The notes under the pieces were generated by a model. It ran no database searches and was not told the origin of the DNA. It saw only the letters and a program-made list of their open reading frames with translations. A DNA stretch of 64,000 nucleotides from Corynebacterium vitaeruminis DSM 20294 (lineage in GTDB: Bacteria > Actinomycetota > Actinomycetes > Mycobacteriales > Mycobacteriaceae): NCBI RefSeq assembly GCF_000550805.1, contig NZ_CP004353.1, positions 2,294,001-2,358,000 of the forward strand, given 5' to 3'. Position 1 is the first letter of the stretch; each line of letters begins with the position of its first letter. The translations under genes were made by a program, and so were the position numbers. Shown here one piece after another: positions 52,729 to 61,269 of this stretch.

Positions 52729-52750
52729 GGCGTAGCCGTCGACAAGCGAC
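52729..52750 (+). repeat. Dispersed repeat copy (core GTCGACAAGC)
   Basis: GGCGTAGCCGTCGACAAGCG between rph and the metallo-hydrolase gene; variant with CGTAGCC instead of CCGTAGG, shared with the copy at 57833-57854. Confidence 0.6.
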
Positions 52751-52756
52751 AGCTGG

Positions 52757-53524
52757 CTAGAGGGAGAGCTCGAGCCCCGGCGCGCCGAAGCGGATCTCGC
52801 CGTCGAACTCGCGGCGGGCGGCGGCGATGGCCTCGTCGGGGTCGCCCCACGGCGGGATGTGGACGAGCACCAGCAGCTTCACCCCGGCTAGGCGCGCGAT
52901 GCGGCCGGCCTCCTCGCCGGACATGTGCATGTTCGGCGCCTTGCCCTCGCTGGTATCGCCCCAGGTCGCCTCGCAGAGGAAGACCTCGGCGCCGCGGGCG
53001 CAGGTGACGAGCTCGTCGGTGTAGGCGCTGTCGCCGGAGTAGGCGAGCACCTTGCCGGTGTGGTTATCCTCGACGCGCAGGGCGTAGGTCTCGATCGGGT
53101 GAATGACCGGGAACGGGGTGATCGTGCAGGCGTCGACCAGCTCGGTGTGGCCCTTGCGCCAAGCGGAGAAGGCGAAAGTGTCCGACATGTCGTCGACCTC
53201 GTCGAGGGAGTCGGCGCTGATGCGGCCCAGGTGAACCGGGGCGTCGGCGGGGCCGAGGCAGAAGTTGCGGCCCTTCGCCGGTGCCTCCGGGTGGAAGCGG
53301 CGCCACACGAGCAGCCCCGGGAAGTCGAGGCAGTGGTCGGCGTGCAGGTGGCTGAACACGACGTGCGCGTCGCAGGGGTCCTGGACCTCCTGCAGGCGTG
53401 CCAGCACGCCCGGACCGATGTCCATGAGCACGCTGGGCGCGTTGTCGAAGGAAAGCAGGTAGCCCGACGCCGGGTTGCCCGGCTGGCCCATGCTTCCGGA
53501 GCTTCCGAGAATGGTCACCTTCAT
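52757..53524 (-). CDS. Metallo-beta-lactamase-fold phosphodiesterase (Rv1339-like)
   Basis: 255 residues. Metal motif SHLHADHCLD (HxHxDH, around residues 58-66), further ligands in YSGDSAYTD and VHIPPWGDP, and the N-terminal ILGSSGSMGQPGNPASGYLL. M. tuberculosis Rv1339, in the same place between murI and rph, is reported as an atypical class II cAMP phosphodiesterase; by position and motif this is its counterpart. RNase Z-like activity is the main alternative. ATG 53524 with poor RBS. Confidence 0.8.
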   Translation of the reverse strand: MKVTILGSSGSMGQPGNPASGYLLSFDNAPSVLMDIGPGVLARLQEVQDPCDAHVVFSHLHADHCLDFPGLLVWRRFHPEAPAKGRNFCLGPADAPVHLGRISADSLDEVDDMSDTFAFSAWRKGHTELVDACTITPFPVIHPIETYALRVEDNHTGKVLAYSGDSAYTDELVTCARGAEVFLCEATWGDTSEGKAPNMHMSGEEAGRIARLAGVKLLVLVHIPPWGDPDEAIAAARREFDGEIRFGAPGLELSL

Positions 53525-53586
53525 GGGTTTTACTTTTTCATGAGTTCCGTCGATTTGTGGAATTTTGGCGTGGATTGCCTAAAAAA

Positions 53587-54411
53587 TTACAGCCCCTTCG
53601 CGTGTTCGACGTGGGTCACATGCGGGCCGAGGAAGCGGGTCGACAGCTGCGCGAACAGCTCCGGGTCACCGGTCGACTCGAATACCTTGGTCGGTTGGGG
53701 GTTGTTGACCTCGTCGGCGAGCAGATCCATGTCGTTGAGCGTGCGCATGACGTCCTTGGTGGTCTCCTCGGACGAGGACACGAGCGTGACGTTGTCGCCG
53801 ATAGCTAGCTGGATCACGCCGGTGAGCAGCGGGTAGTGGGTGCAGCCGAGCACGAGCGTGTCCACGCCCGCGGCCTGCAGCGGCTCCACGTAGGCCTCCG
53901 CGACGCCCAGGATCTGGCGGCCGGAGGTGATGCCGCGCTCGACGAACTCGACGAACTGCGGGCAGGCCTGCGCGTAGGCCTCGACGGTGGGGTTGACGGA
54001 GAAGAGGTCCTGGTAGGCGCCGGAGTTGATGGTTCCCTTGGTGCCGATCACTCCGATCTTGCCGTTGCGGGTGGTCGCGATCGCGCGGCGCACGGCCGGC
54101 TGGATCACCTCGATGACGGGCACGTCGTAGCGCTCGCGGGCGTCGCGCAGGCACGCCGACGAGGCCGTGTTGCAGGCGATGACGATCATCTTGCACCCGC
54201 GCGCGACCAGCTCGTCGGCGATCGCCAGCGCGTGCTCGCGCACCTTTTGAATCGGCAGCGGCCCGTACGGCCCGTTCTTCGTGTCGCCGATGTAGATGAC
54301 CGACTCGTTGGGCATCTGCTCGATGATCTTGCGCGCCACGGTGAGCCCGCCCACGCCGGAGTCGAAAATTCCAATGGGGGAACTGGGGGTGATCTCCTGG
54401 TCCACGTGCAT
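53587..54411 (-). CDS. murI: Glutamate racemase
   Basis: 274 residues. Both catalytic cysteines are visible: [12 protein letters not shown] in the N-terminal half and [14 protein letters not shown] in the C-terminal half; [16 protein letters not shown] and [11 protein letters not shown] bind substrate. Supplies D-glutamate for peptidoglycan. Confidence 0.95.
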   Translation of the reverse strand: MHVDQEITPSSPIGIFDSGVGGLTVARKIIEQMPNESVIYIGDTKNGPYGPLPIQKVREHALAIADELVARGCKMIVIACNTASSACLRDARERYDVPVIEVIQPAVRRAIATTRNGKIGVIGTKGTINSGAYQDLFSVNPTVEAYAQACPQFVEFVERGITSGRQILGVAEAYVEPLQAAGVDTLVLGCTHYPLLTGVIQLAIGDNVTLVSSSEETTKDVMRTLNDMDLLADEVNNPQPTKVFESTGDPELFAQLSTRFLGPHVTHVEHAKGL

Positions 54412-54423
54412 CCTTCTTACGTT

Positions 54424-54448
54424 GCTTTCGCTTGTCGACGCCTACGGC
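54424..54448 (-). repeat. Dispersed repeat copy, longest form
   Basis: The plus strand reads GCTTTCGCTTGTCGACGCC then TACGGC, in the gap between the rhomboid stop and murI start. The extended GCTTTC flank also appears in relics inside coding genes. Confidence 0.65.
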
Positions 54449-54487
54449 CTCGAACCCACAAACTCTACTCCGCCTCACCCGGGTTTT

Positions 54488-55171
54488 CTAGCGCTGCAGC
54501 CGCTTCTGCTCCCGGCGCGCCTTGAGCGCCGGCGGGTCGTCGGAGGTGATCACCGCGCCGGAGACGATGCCGCCGATCGCGCCGAAGAGGTGGCCCTGCC
54601 AGCTCACGCCCGCCTCCACCGGGAACACACCCCAGACGAGCCCGCCGTAGACGAACGCCAGCACCACGCCCAGGACCACCTGAACGAGCGAGCGGTTGAA
54701 GATGCCGCGGATGATGAGGTAGGCCAGCCAGCCGTAGATGAGCCCGGAGGCGCCGATGTGGGTGGTGCCCACGCCGCCGAAGAACCACGTGCCCAGGCCG
54801 CCGAGCACGCAGGAGATGGCCGTGACCTCCCAGAACACCCGCGCGCCAGACAGCCCGATGAGGAAGCAGAAGATGGCGCCGGGGACGGTGTTCGCCCACA
54901 GGTGCGCCCACGAGCCGTGCAGCAGCGGGGAGGTGAAGATGTGCCACAGCGAGGCGAGGTCGAGCGGGTGCACGCCGAAGGCGTTGAGCGCCCCGCCGAA
55001 CACGCCGAAGTTGATGATGTGCACCATCCAGATGGTGGCCACGTAGCCGAACGCCAGCCCGATGCCCGTGCCCACCCGCGCGCTCGGGCCATTGACCACG
55101 GTGCCGTCGCGGCGGGTGCGGTGGGGCGACGCGTAGCTGCCGTACTCGTCGAAGGGGTTGTACTCGCTCAC
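54488..55171 (-). CDS. Rhomboid-family intramembrane serine protease
   Basis: 227 residues, six TM helices. Catalytic Ser in GASGLIYGWLAYLI (GxSG) and catalytic His in SWQGHLFGAIGG; LHGSWAHLWANTVPG is the loop-1/TM2 signature with an HGxxxHLxxN-like pattern. Cleaves TM substrates in the bilayer; substrate unknown. M. tuberculosis Rv1337 lies at the same position upstream of murI. Confidence 0.9.
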   Translation of the reverse strand: MSEYNPFDEYGSYASPHRTRRDGTVVNGPSARVGTGIGLAFGYVATIWMVHIINFGVFGGALNAFGVHPLDLASLWHIFTSPLLHGSWAHLWANTVPGAIFCFLIGLSGARVFWEVTAISCVLGGLGTWFFGGVGTTHIGASGLIYGWLAYLIIRGIFNRSLVQVVLGVVLAFVYGGLVWGVFPVEAGVSWQGHLFGAIGGIVSGAVITSDDPPALKARREQKRLQR

Positions 55172-55194
55172 TGGTGCTGGGCTCCTCGCGGGGG

Positions 55195-56139
55195 TTAGGA
55201 CTGTGCTATCTCGCGCCAGGCGGTCACGCCGTAGCCGGGGGCCGCCCCGCGCACGGCGTCCGCGATGGCGCCTGCCACCACCGTAGCCGCGGCGGCGCTC
55301 AGCTGCATCATCTCGGGGATGCCGACGCCCGTACCATCAGCCGTCGACAAGCAAAACAGCGTGTCGCCGTCGAGCGGCGAGTGGGCCGGGCGGACCGCGA
55401 CCGCTATGCCGTCGTGGCCGACCATCGCCAGACGCTTGGCCTGCGCCTTCGAGATGGGCGCGTCGGTGGCGATGACGCCGATCGTGGTGTTGAGCTTGCT
55501 GGCCAGCGGCACGAGCTTCGAGAACGCCTCCGCATCCACGCGGGCGCCGTGCGGGTCGGCCCACAGGGCGCCGGACTCGGCGTCGACGACCGCGCCCACC
55601 GGGTTGGCCACGACGAAGGCCTCGACCGTCCACTCCCCCACCGCTACGTTCGCGCGGCCGAAGCCGCCGCGCAGGGCGCCCGCGGTGGCCGCGCACCCGG
55701 CGCCGACGGAGGTGCCGTTCGCCTCCCGCGCGGATTCTTCGGAGAAGGCCGCCTCCACCGCGCTCGCCCCGTCTTCGGCGGTGGGCCGGTGCGCGGCGTC
55801 GCCGACGAGGAGGTCGAAGATCACCGCGCCCGGCACGATGGGCACGATGGGTCCGGGGCGCCCCTCGCCCAGCACGGGGAAGCCGATGCCGCGCGACTCG
55901 AGCGCGCGCATGACCCCGCCCGCGGTGTCGAGCCCGTAGGCGGAGCCGCCGGTCAGCAGGATCGCGTGGACGCGCTGGACGGTGTTGGCGGGGTCGAGCA
56001 GGTCGGTCTCCCTGGTGCCGGGGCCGCCGCCGCGCACGTCCACCGAGCACACGGCGGAGTCGGGGGCGACGAGCACCGAGCAGCCGGTGTCGCCGAGGCT
56101 TGTGTGGCCGAGCAGCAGGCCGTCGATGGTGGTTTTCAC
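55195..56139 (-). CDS. P1/DmpA-family peptidase (N-terminal nucleophile fold)
   Basis: About 314 residues from GTG 56139, whose GTGA overlaps the stop of the DUF2017 gene; the frame extends further upstream without homology. Features: VDVRGGGPGTRETDLL, ILLTGGSAYGLDTAGGVMRALE and NTTIGVIATDAPISKAQAKRLA, where the cleaved Thr/Ser nucleophile (TIGVIATD) generates the active aminopeptidase. Homologue of Rv1333. Codons near 55340-55354 (CLSTADG) coincide with a dispersed-repeat copy. Confidence 0.85.
   Translation of the reverse strand: MKTTIDGLLLGHTSLGDTGCSVLVAPDSAVCSVDVRGGGPGTRETDLLDPANTVQRVHAILLTGGSAYGLDTAGGVMRALESRGIGFPVLGEGRPGPIVPIVPGAVIFDLLVGDAAHRPTAEDGASAVEAAFSEESAREANGTSVGAGCAATAGALRGGFGRANVAVGEWTVEAFVVANPVGAVVDAESGALWADPHGARVDAEAFSKLVPLASKLNTTIGVIATDAPISKAQAKRLAMVGHDGIAVAVRPAHSPLDGDTLFCLSTADGTGVGIPEMMQLSAAAATVVAGAIADAVRGAAPGYGVTAWREIAQS
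55340..55354 (+). repeat. Dispersed repeat core inside P1 peptidase gene
   Basis: GCCGTCGACAAGCAAAA, read on the coding strand as LSTADG. Second case of the repeat inside a coding sequence. Confidence 0.5.
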
Positions 56140-56684
56140 GGCAGCGGCCCCATCATGGCGTTGAGCAGGGTCTCCTGGTTGTAGGCCAGCCACTCGACGA
56201 GGCTGTCACGGTCGGCCTTCGCCTCGGGCGGGCCCGCGACCTCGCTGGAGGCGAGGTAAAGGCGGATGTCGTTGGTGGCCGCAAGCCACGCCTTGGCCTG
56301 GTTCTCGTCGAGGGTGACGTTGACGGAGCCGTCGGGCCCGATCGCCTGGGCGATGACCTGCAGGTTCTCCAGCTTGGCGCGGGTGATGTCGTTCTCGTGG
56401 AGGGAGCGCAGAAGGGCGTTGTCGCCCTCGAACTCCTCGTCGCCCGCCTTCTCGAAATCGGGCAGCAGCCGCGCGAGCCCCGGGTCGGTGGGCGGCTCCT
56501 TGTGGCCCGAGGTGATTCCGGTGAGCTCCTCCAACGGGTCGCGCGGGACCGACTGCGCCCTGGCGATGAGCGCCTCGCTCACGGTGGCTGCGAGGTCGCC
56601 GAGCACCTCTCGCTCCATCGGCTCTAGCACGCAGGTGTACCGCGGCTTGGACAACAGCCCCTTCTTTTTCTTCCACGCCTGCAT
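56136..56684 (-). CDS. DUF2017 protein (Rv1332-like)
   Basis: 182 residues, all-helical, no TM segment. Conserved parts: YTCVLEPMEREVLGDLAATVSEALIARAQ, DPGLARLLPDF and the C-terminal LRLYLASSEVAGP / DSLVEWLAYNQETLLNAMM. Sits between clpS and the P1 peptidase, as in mycobacteria, and is predicted cytoplasmic; function unknown although some annotations call it a regulator. Confidence 0.85.
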   Translation of the reverse strand: MQAWKKKKGLLSKPRYTCVLEPMEREVLGDLAATVSEALIARAQSVPRDPLEELTGITSGHKEPPTDPGLARLLPDFEKAGDEEFEGDNALLRSLHENDITRAKLENLQVIAQAIGPDGSVNVTLDENQAKAWLAATNDIRLYLASSEVAGPPEAKADRDSLVEWLAYNQETLLNAMMGPLP

Positions 56685-56766
56685 GGTCCCTCTTCCCCTA
56701 CTGCCCTTTCTTCCCGTGCTTTCCCTTATTCTTTCGATGCCCTTGGTGGCATCCCTCTCGGCGCCG

Positions 56767-57117
56767 CTAGCCGCCCTGCTGCATCGTGGCCCACAGCCCG
56801 GCCGTCTGCAGCTTCTTCACGTCGGCCTCCACCTTGTCGCGCTCGCCGGAGGACACGACGGCCTTGCCCTCGGTGTGCACCTGCATCATGAGCTCGACCG
56901 CGCGCTTCTTGGAATAGCCCAGCACGGTCTGGAACACGTAGGTCACGTAGCTCATGAGGTTGACGGGATCGTCCCACACGATGCACATCCACGGGAGGTT
57001 TTCCGAGGACGCGACCTCGATCTCCACCCGTTCGTCCAGCTCAGGGGTGGCCATCGGCATGGACGCCGTGGGCACACCGAACTCGTTGGCGCGTTCGCTT
57101 TCATACATGCCTTTCAT
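56767..57117 (-). CDS. clpS: ATP-dependent Clp protease adaptor ClpS
   Basis: 116 residues from ATG 57117 (or 113 from ATG 57108). ClpS core: [47 protein letters not shown], with the N-degron pocket residues in WDDPVN and MMQVH. Delivers N-end-rule substrates to ClpAP/ClpCP. A longer frame to 57225 runs through a dispersed-repeat copy and is unlikely to be coding. Confidence 0.92.
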   Translation of the reverse strand: MKGMYESERANEFGVPTASMPMATPELDERVEIEVASSENLPWMCIVWDDPVNLMSYVTYVFQTVLGYSKKRAVELMMQVHTEGKAVVSSGERDKVEADVKKLQTAGLWATMQQGG

Positions 57118-57157
57118 AGTAGTGCCATTTGCGGTTTCCCCACCTCCAGGTGGCTTA

Positions 57158-57176
57158 GCTTGTCGACGCCTACGGC
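57158..57176 (-). repeat. Dispersed repeat copy (full 19-mer)
   Basis: The plus strand reads GCTTGTCGACGCCTACGGC, upstream of clpS; identical over 19 bases to 19077-19095 and 54430-54448. Confidence 0.7.
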
Positions 57177-57259
57177 AACGCACGTGCATTCCCACCCGAA
57201 GCCAGGTACAAATTGGATAAGGCATCCATTAATTTTCCCTTCGCCGAACGGAAACCCCG

Positions 57260-57817
57260 ATGAACCACCTCACCGAGGCGCTCGATAACCTCACCCAGGC
57301 GCTGAACCTCGGGCGGCTTTCGATCTCCGCGCAGGTGTTCTTGCTCCTCAGCGCGCTCATCGCCGCGGTGCTTGGGCTTGCCGCGGGCGGGCAGCTGGGA
57401 CCGGTGCTGCCCGCGCCGAGCGACCCGCCAGCCACCGGGATCGAGAAGCCCATCGACGCCTCGCGGCTCGACGCCGACGCCGAGATCAAGTCGACCCTGT
57501 TCCTGTCCATCGCCGAGACCCGGGCCACCGCAGGGCGGGGCCCGCTGGGCATGGGCGCCGACCTCGAGTCCCGCGCGCAGACCATCGCCGAGCGCAACGC
57601 ACACGCCGGCAAGTACTCCCCCGCCGGCAGCCAGGCGGGCATGACGATCCTCCAGTCGGCCCTGCCCTACGACCAGGCGTCCGCGGGCGCGTTCATCACC
57701 GCGCTGCTGGCGGACCCGGCGAGCAACCAGGCCCTGGGCTCGGAGACCGCGACCAACGTCGGCATCGGCGTGGCCAGCGCCGAGGGGCAGACCTGGGTGG
57801 TCGTCGCGCTGTCCTAG
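57260..57817 (+). CDS. Membrane-anchored CAP-like domain protein
   Basis: 185 residues. One N-terminal TM helix or uncleaved signal (VFLLLSALIAAVLGLAAG, ~26-43), then a domain with a CAP/SCP pattern: ETRATAGRGPLGMGADLESRAQTIAERNAH (helix 1) and the closing strand NVGIGVASAEGQTWVVVALS. The usual CAP His/Glu ligands are not obvious, so it may be a degenerate member. Lies between clpS (divergent) and pncB (same strand, 90 bases apart). Function unknown. Confidence 0.65.
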   Translation: MNHLTEALDNLTQALNLGRLSISAQVFLLLSALIAAVLGLAAGGQLGPVLPAPSDPPATGIEKPIDASRLDADAEIKSTLFLSIAETRATAGRGPLGMGADLESRAQTIAERNAHAGKYSPAGSQAGMTILQSALPYDQASAGAFITALLADPASNQALGSETATNVGIGVASAEGQTWVVVALS

Positions 57818-57832
57818 GCGCCGCGGCCGCCG

Positions 57833-57854
57833 GGCGTAGCCGTCGACAAGCGAA
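57833..57854 (+). repeat. Dispersed repeat copy (core GTCGACAAGC)
   Basis: GGCGTAGCCGTCGACAAGCG plus AAAA, 16 bases behind the CAP-like gene stop. Confidence 0.65.
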
Positions 57855-57906
57855 AAACGCGCGGGAGACGACGAGCCGTGCTGAAAGAAGGGCTACAGTA
57901 TGAGGG

Positions 57907-59223
57907 GTGACTGCTAACACATCAACGGCCCTTCTTACCGACATGTACGAGCTGACCATGCTGAAGTCGGCTCTCGCGGACGGCACCGCCTTCCGCCAGT
58001 GCACCTTCGAGGTCTTCGCGCGGCGCCTACAAAACGAGCGCCGCTACGGCGTCGTCGCCGGAACCCCGCGCGTGCTCGAGGCCGTGACCGACTTTGTGTT
58101 CACCGAGGAGCAGCTCGCCTCGCTCACCTTCCTCGACGAGCGCACCCTCGACTACCTGCGCGGCTACCGCTTCTCCGGGCAGATCGACGGCTACCGCGAG
58201 GGAGAACTGTACTTCCCCAACTCGCCGATCCTCACCGTGCGCGGCACCTTCGCCGAGTGCGTGATCCTCGAGACGCTCATCCTGTCCATCATGAACGCGG
58301 ACTCCGCCGTCGCCTCGGCGGCCGCCCGCATGGTCACCGCCGCCGACGGCCGCCCGATCCTGGAGATGGGCTCCCGCCGCACCCACGAGGCCGCCGCGGT
58401 CACCGCCACCCGCGCCGCCTACCTCGCGGGCTTCGTGGGAACCTCCAACCTGGAGGCCGTCTACCGCTACGGCATCCCGGGCTCCGGCACCGCCGCGCAC
58501 GCCTGGACGCTGCTGCACATCAACGAGGACGGCACCCCGAACGAGGAGGCCGCCTTCCGTTCGCAGATCGAGACCCTGGGCGTGGACACCGTCCTGCTCG
58601 TGGACACCTACGACATCACCAAGGGCGTGCAGACGGCCATCGGCGTCGCCGGCACTGAGCTCGGCGGCGTGCGCATCGACTCCGGCGACCTCGGCGTGAT
58701 GACCCGCAAGGTCCGACAGGAGCTCGACGCCCTCGGCGCCTACAACACCCGCATCGTCGTCTCCTCCGACCTGGACGAGTACGCCATCGCCGGCCTGCGC
58801 GGCGAGCCCGTCGACTCCTTCGGCGTGGGCACCTCCGTGGTCACCGGCTCCGGCGCCCCGACCGCGGCCATGGTGTACAAGCTCGTCGAGGTGGAGGGCC
58901 ACCCGGTGGCCAAGCGCTCCCGCGGCAAGAACACCGTGGGCGGCGGCAAGCGCGCGCTGCGCACCCACCGCGCCACCGGCACCGCCGTGGAGGAGGTCGT
59001 CTACCCCTTCAACGCCGAGCCGCCGACCTTCAACAATCTCAACGTCACCGAGCTGACCATCCCGCTCATGCGCGACGGCGAGATCGTCGAGGGGCTGCCC
59101 ACGCTCGAGGAGTCCCGCGAGTACCTGGCCAAGCAGCTGGTCACCCTCCCGTGGGAGGGACTCGCCCTGTCGAAGGACGAGCCGGTGCTGTCCACCCGAT
59201 TCGTCGGCTTCGACGCACAGTAG
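57907..59223 (+). CDS. pncB: Nicotinate phosphoribosyltransferase
   Basis: 438 residues. NAPRTase features: LLTDMYELTMLKSAL, GSRRTHEAAAVTATRAAYLAGF, DTYDITKGVQTAI and GVRIDSGDLGVMTRKVRQELD, with a phosphate-binding stretch FGVGTSVVTGSG. Makes nicotinate mononucleotide from nicotinate, downstream of PncA. GTG start; a TACAGT -10 at 57894-57899 lies seven bases before it, so the mRNA is probably leaderless. Confidence 0.94.
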   Translation: MTANTSTALLTDMYELTMLKSALADGTAFRQCTFEVFARRLQNERRYGVVAGTPRVLEAVTDFVFTEEQLASLTFLDERTLDYLRGYRFSGQIDGYREGELYFPNSPILTVRGTFAECVILETLILSIMNADSAVASAAARMVTAADGRPILEMGSRRTHEAAAVTATRAAYLAGFVGTSNLEAVYRYGIPGSGTAAHAWTLLHINEDGTPNEEAAFRSQIETLGVDTVLLVDTYDITKGVQTAIGVAGTELGGVRIDSGDLGVMTRKVRQELDALGAYNTRIVVSSDLDEYAIAGLRGEPVDSFGVGTSVVTGSGAPTAAMVYKLVEVEGHPVAKRSRGKNTVGGGKRALRTHRATGTAVEEVVYPFNAEPPTFNNLNVTELTIPLMRDGEIVEGLPTLEESREYLAKQLVTLPWEGLALSKDEPVLSTRFVGFDAQ

Positions 59224-59260
59224 TACCCTGCCCCCGCTTTTAGACCCCAAAAGGTGTTGA

Positions 59261-61249
59261 GTGTCGCCCTCCCCCAGCCCTGAGTCCACCGACGTCCCCT
59301 TGACTAGCTCCACCACCGAGCTGCTCGCCCACGCCGTCGAGGCGCTGGGGGGTTCCACCCGCGCGGGGCAGGTGGCCATGGCGGAGGCCGTGACCAAGGC
59401 CCTGGAGTCGGAGCGGCACCTAGCCGTGCAGGCCGGCACCGGCACCGGCAAGTCGCTGGCGTATCTCGTGCCCGCCATCGCGCACGCCCAGGCCACCGAC
59501 ACCACCGTCATCGTCTCCACCGCCACCATCGCGCTGCAGCGACAGCTGGTCGACCGCGACCTGCCCCGGCTCGCCGACGCCCTCGAGCCGCACCTTGGCC
59601 GCCGCCCCACCTTCGCCATCATGAAGGGGCGCTCCAACTACCTGTGCATGAACAAGATTGGCGCCGCCGAGGACCCCGAGGACGCGCTCATCGACGAGGA
59701 GGAGCTCAGCTGGCTCGGCCGCCACATCGCGCGCATCCACGAGTGGGCCAACGAGACCGAGACCGGCGACCGCGACTCGCTCGACCCCGGCGTGCCCGAC
59801 CTCGCCTGGAAGCAGGTGAGCGTCTCGGCGCAGGAGTGCATCGGCGCCAGCCGCTGCCCGCACGGCGAGGCCTGCTTCGCCGAGGCCGCCCGCCGCAAGG
59901 CCCAGGACGTCGACGTCATCGTCACCAACCACGCAATGCTCGCCATCGACGCCCTCTCCGACGCGACCATCCTGCCCGAGCACGACGTGGTCATCGTCGA
60001 CGAGGCCCACGAGCTCGACGGGCGCATCACCTCCGTTGCCACCACCGAGATCGGCGTCACCGCGCTGACGATGTCCGCCCGCCGCGCAGGCAAGCTCGGC
60101 GCCAGCGGTTCCGACGAGAAGCTGGTCGACGTGGCCAAGGAGTGGGAGCAGCACATGCTCGGCCTCGAGCCGGGACGCCTCGAGGTGCTTTCCGACGAGC
60201 TGCGCCCCCTGCTCGTCGCCCTCCGCGACGCCATCTGGCGCTGCAAGGAGGCCATCGCCCACTCGCCCACCGGCGAGGCCGCCAACGACCCGGAGCGCAA
60301 CGCCGAGCGGCTCTCGCTGGCCAACCACCTCACCGACCAGCACGACGGCGTGGTGCGCATCCTCGAGGTCTTCGACGAGGAGGACCCCGCCAAGCAGCTC
60401 GACGTCGTGTGGGTCAACCACGACGAGCGCCGCGGGGTCACGCTCAAGGTCGCCCCGCTCTCCGTGGCGGGGCTGCTCAACACCCGCCTGTTCGCCGAGA
60501 ACACCGTGGTGCTCGCCTCCGCGACGCTGACCATCGGCGGCAACTTCGACGCCATGGCCGCCAGCTGGGGCCTGGCGAAGGGCACCTGGGACTGCCTCGA
60601 CGCGGGCACGCCCTTCGACCCCGCGAAGGCGGGCATCCTCTACGTGCCCCGCCACGTCCCCTACCCCGGCCGCGACGGGCTCAGCGACCAGACGCTCGAC
60701 GAGATCTACGAGCTCATCATGGCCGCCGGCGGGCGCACTCTGGGGTTGTTTTCCTCCCGCCGCGCCGCCGTCCAGGCCACGGAGGCCATGCGCGAGCGAC
60801 TGCCCTTCGACGTGCTCTGCCAGGGCGACGATTCGACCGGCGTGCTCGTCGAGCGCTTCTCCAAGCAGGAGAACACCTGCCTGTTCGGCACCTTGAGCCT
60901 CTGGCAGGGCGTCGACGTCCCCGGTCGCTCCTGCTCGCTGGTCATCATGGACAAGATCCCCTTCCCCCGCCCCGACGACCCGCTGCTGCAGGCGCGCAAG
61001 GAGGCCGCCGACGCCGAGGGCCGCAACGGCTTCATGGAGGTCGCGGCCACCCACGCCGCGCTGCTCATGGCGCAGGGCGCGGGCCGTCTGCTCCGCCGGG
61101 TCAGCGACCGGGGCGTCGTCGCCGTCCTCGACAAGCGGCTGGTGGAGAAGCGCTACGGCAGCTTCCTGCTCAACTCCATGCCGCGCTTCTGGCGCACCAG
61201 CGATCCCCAGGTCGTCCGCTCAGCGCTCAAGCGCCTGGTTGCTTCCTAG
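59261..61249 (+). CDS. dinG: DinG-family ATP-dependent helicase
   Basis: 662 residues, XPD-like superfamily 2 5'-3' DNA helicase. Walker A AGTGTGKSLAYLVP (~49-62), DEAH box (VVIVDEAHELDGR), four Cys in CMNKIG...CIGASRCPHGEACF as the Fe-S cluster region, and C-terminal motifs LFSSRRAAVQ, GTLSLWQGVDVPG and QGAGRLLRR. Resolves R-loops and D-loops. Start GTG 59261 with AAAAGGTG upstream. A dispersed repeat copy begins at its stop. Confidence 0.92.
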   Translation: MSPSPSPESTDVPLTSSTTELLAHAVEALGGSTRAGQVAMAEAVTKALESERHLAVQAGTGTGKSLAYLVPAIAHAQATDTTVIVSTATIALQRQLVDRDLPRLADALEPHLGRRPTFAIMKGRSNYLCMNKIGAAEDPEDALIDEEELSWLGRHIARIHEWANETETGDRDSLDPGVPDLAWKQVSVSAQECIGASRCPHGEACFAEAARRKAQDVDVIVTNHAMLAIDALSDATILPEHDVVIVDEAHELDGRITSVATTEIGVTALTMSARRAGKLGASGSDEKLVDVAKEWEQHMLGLEPGRLEVLSDELRPLLVALRDAIWRCKEAIAHSPTGEAANDPERNAERLSLANHLTDQHDGVVRILEVFDEEDPAKQLDVVWVNHDERRGVTLKVAPLSVAGLLNTRLFAENTVVLASATLTIGGNFDAMAASWGLAKGTWDCLDAGTPFDPAKAGILYVPRHVPYPGRDGLSDQTLDEIYELIMAAGGRTLGLFSSRRAAVQATEAMRERLPFDVLCQGDDSTGVLVERFSKQENTCLFGTLSLWQGVDVPGRSCSLVIMDKIPFPRPDDPLLQARKEAADAEGRNGFMEVAATHAALLMAQGAGRLLRRVSDRGVVAVLDKRLVEKRYGSFLLNSMPRFWRTSDPQVVRSALKRLVAS

Positions 61250-61266
61250 CTTGTCGACGCCAAGGC
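61249..61266 (-). repeat. Dispersed repeat copy (core GTCGACAAGC)
   Basis: The plus strand reads GCTTGTCGACGCCAAGGC, sharing its first base with the dinG TAG stop, in the 20-base gap to the convergent PTH2-like gene. Confidence 0.6.
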
Positions 61267-61269
61267 AGT

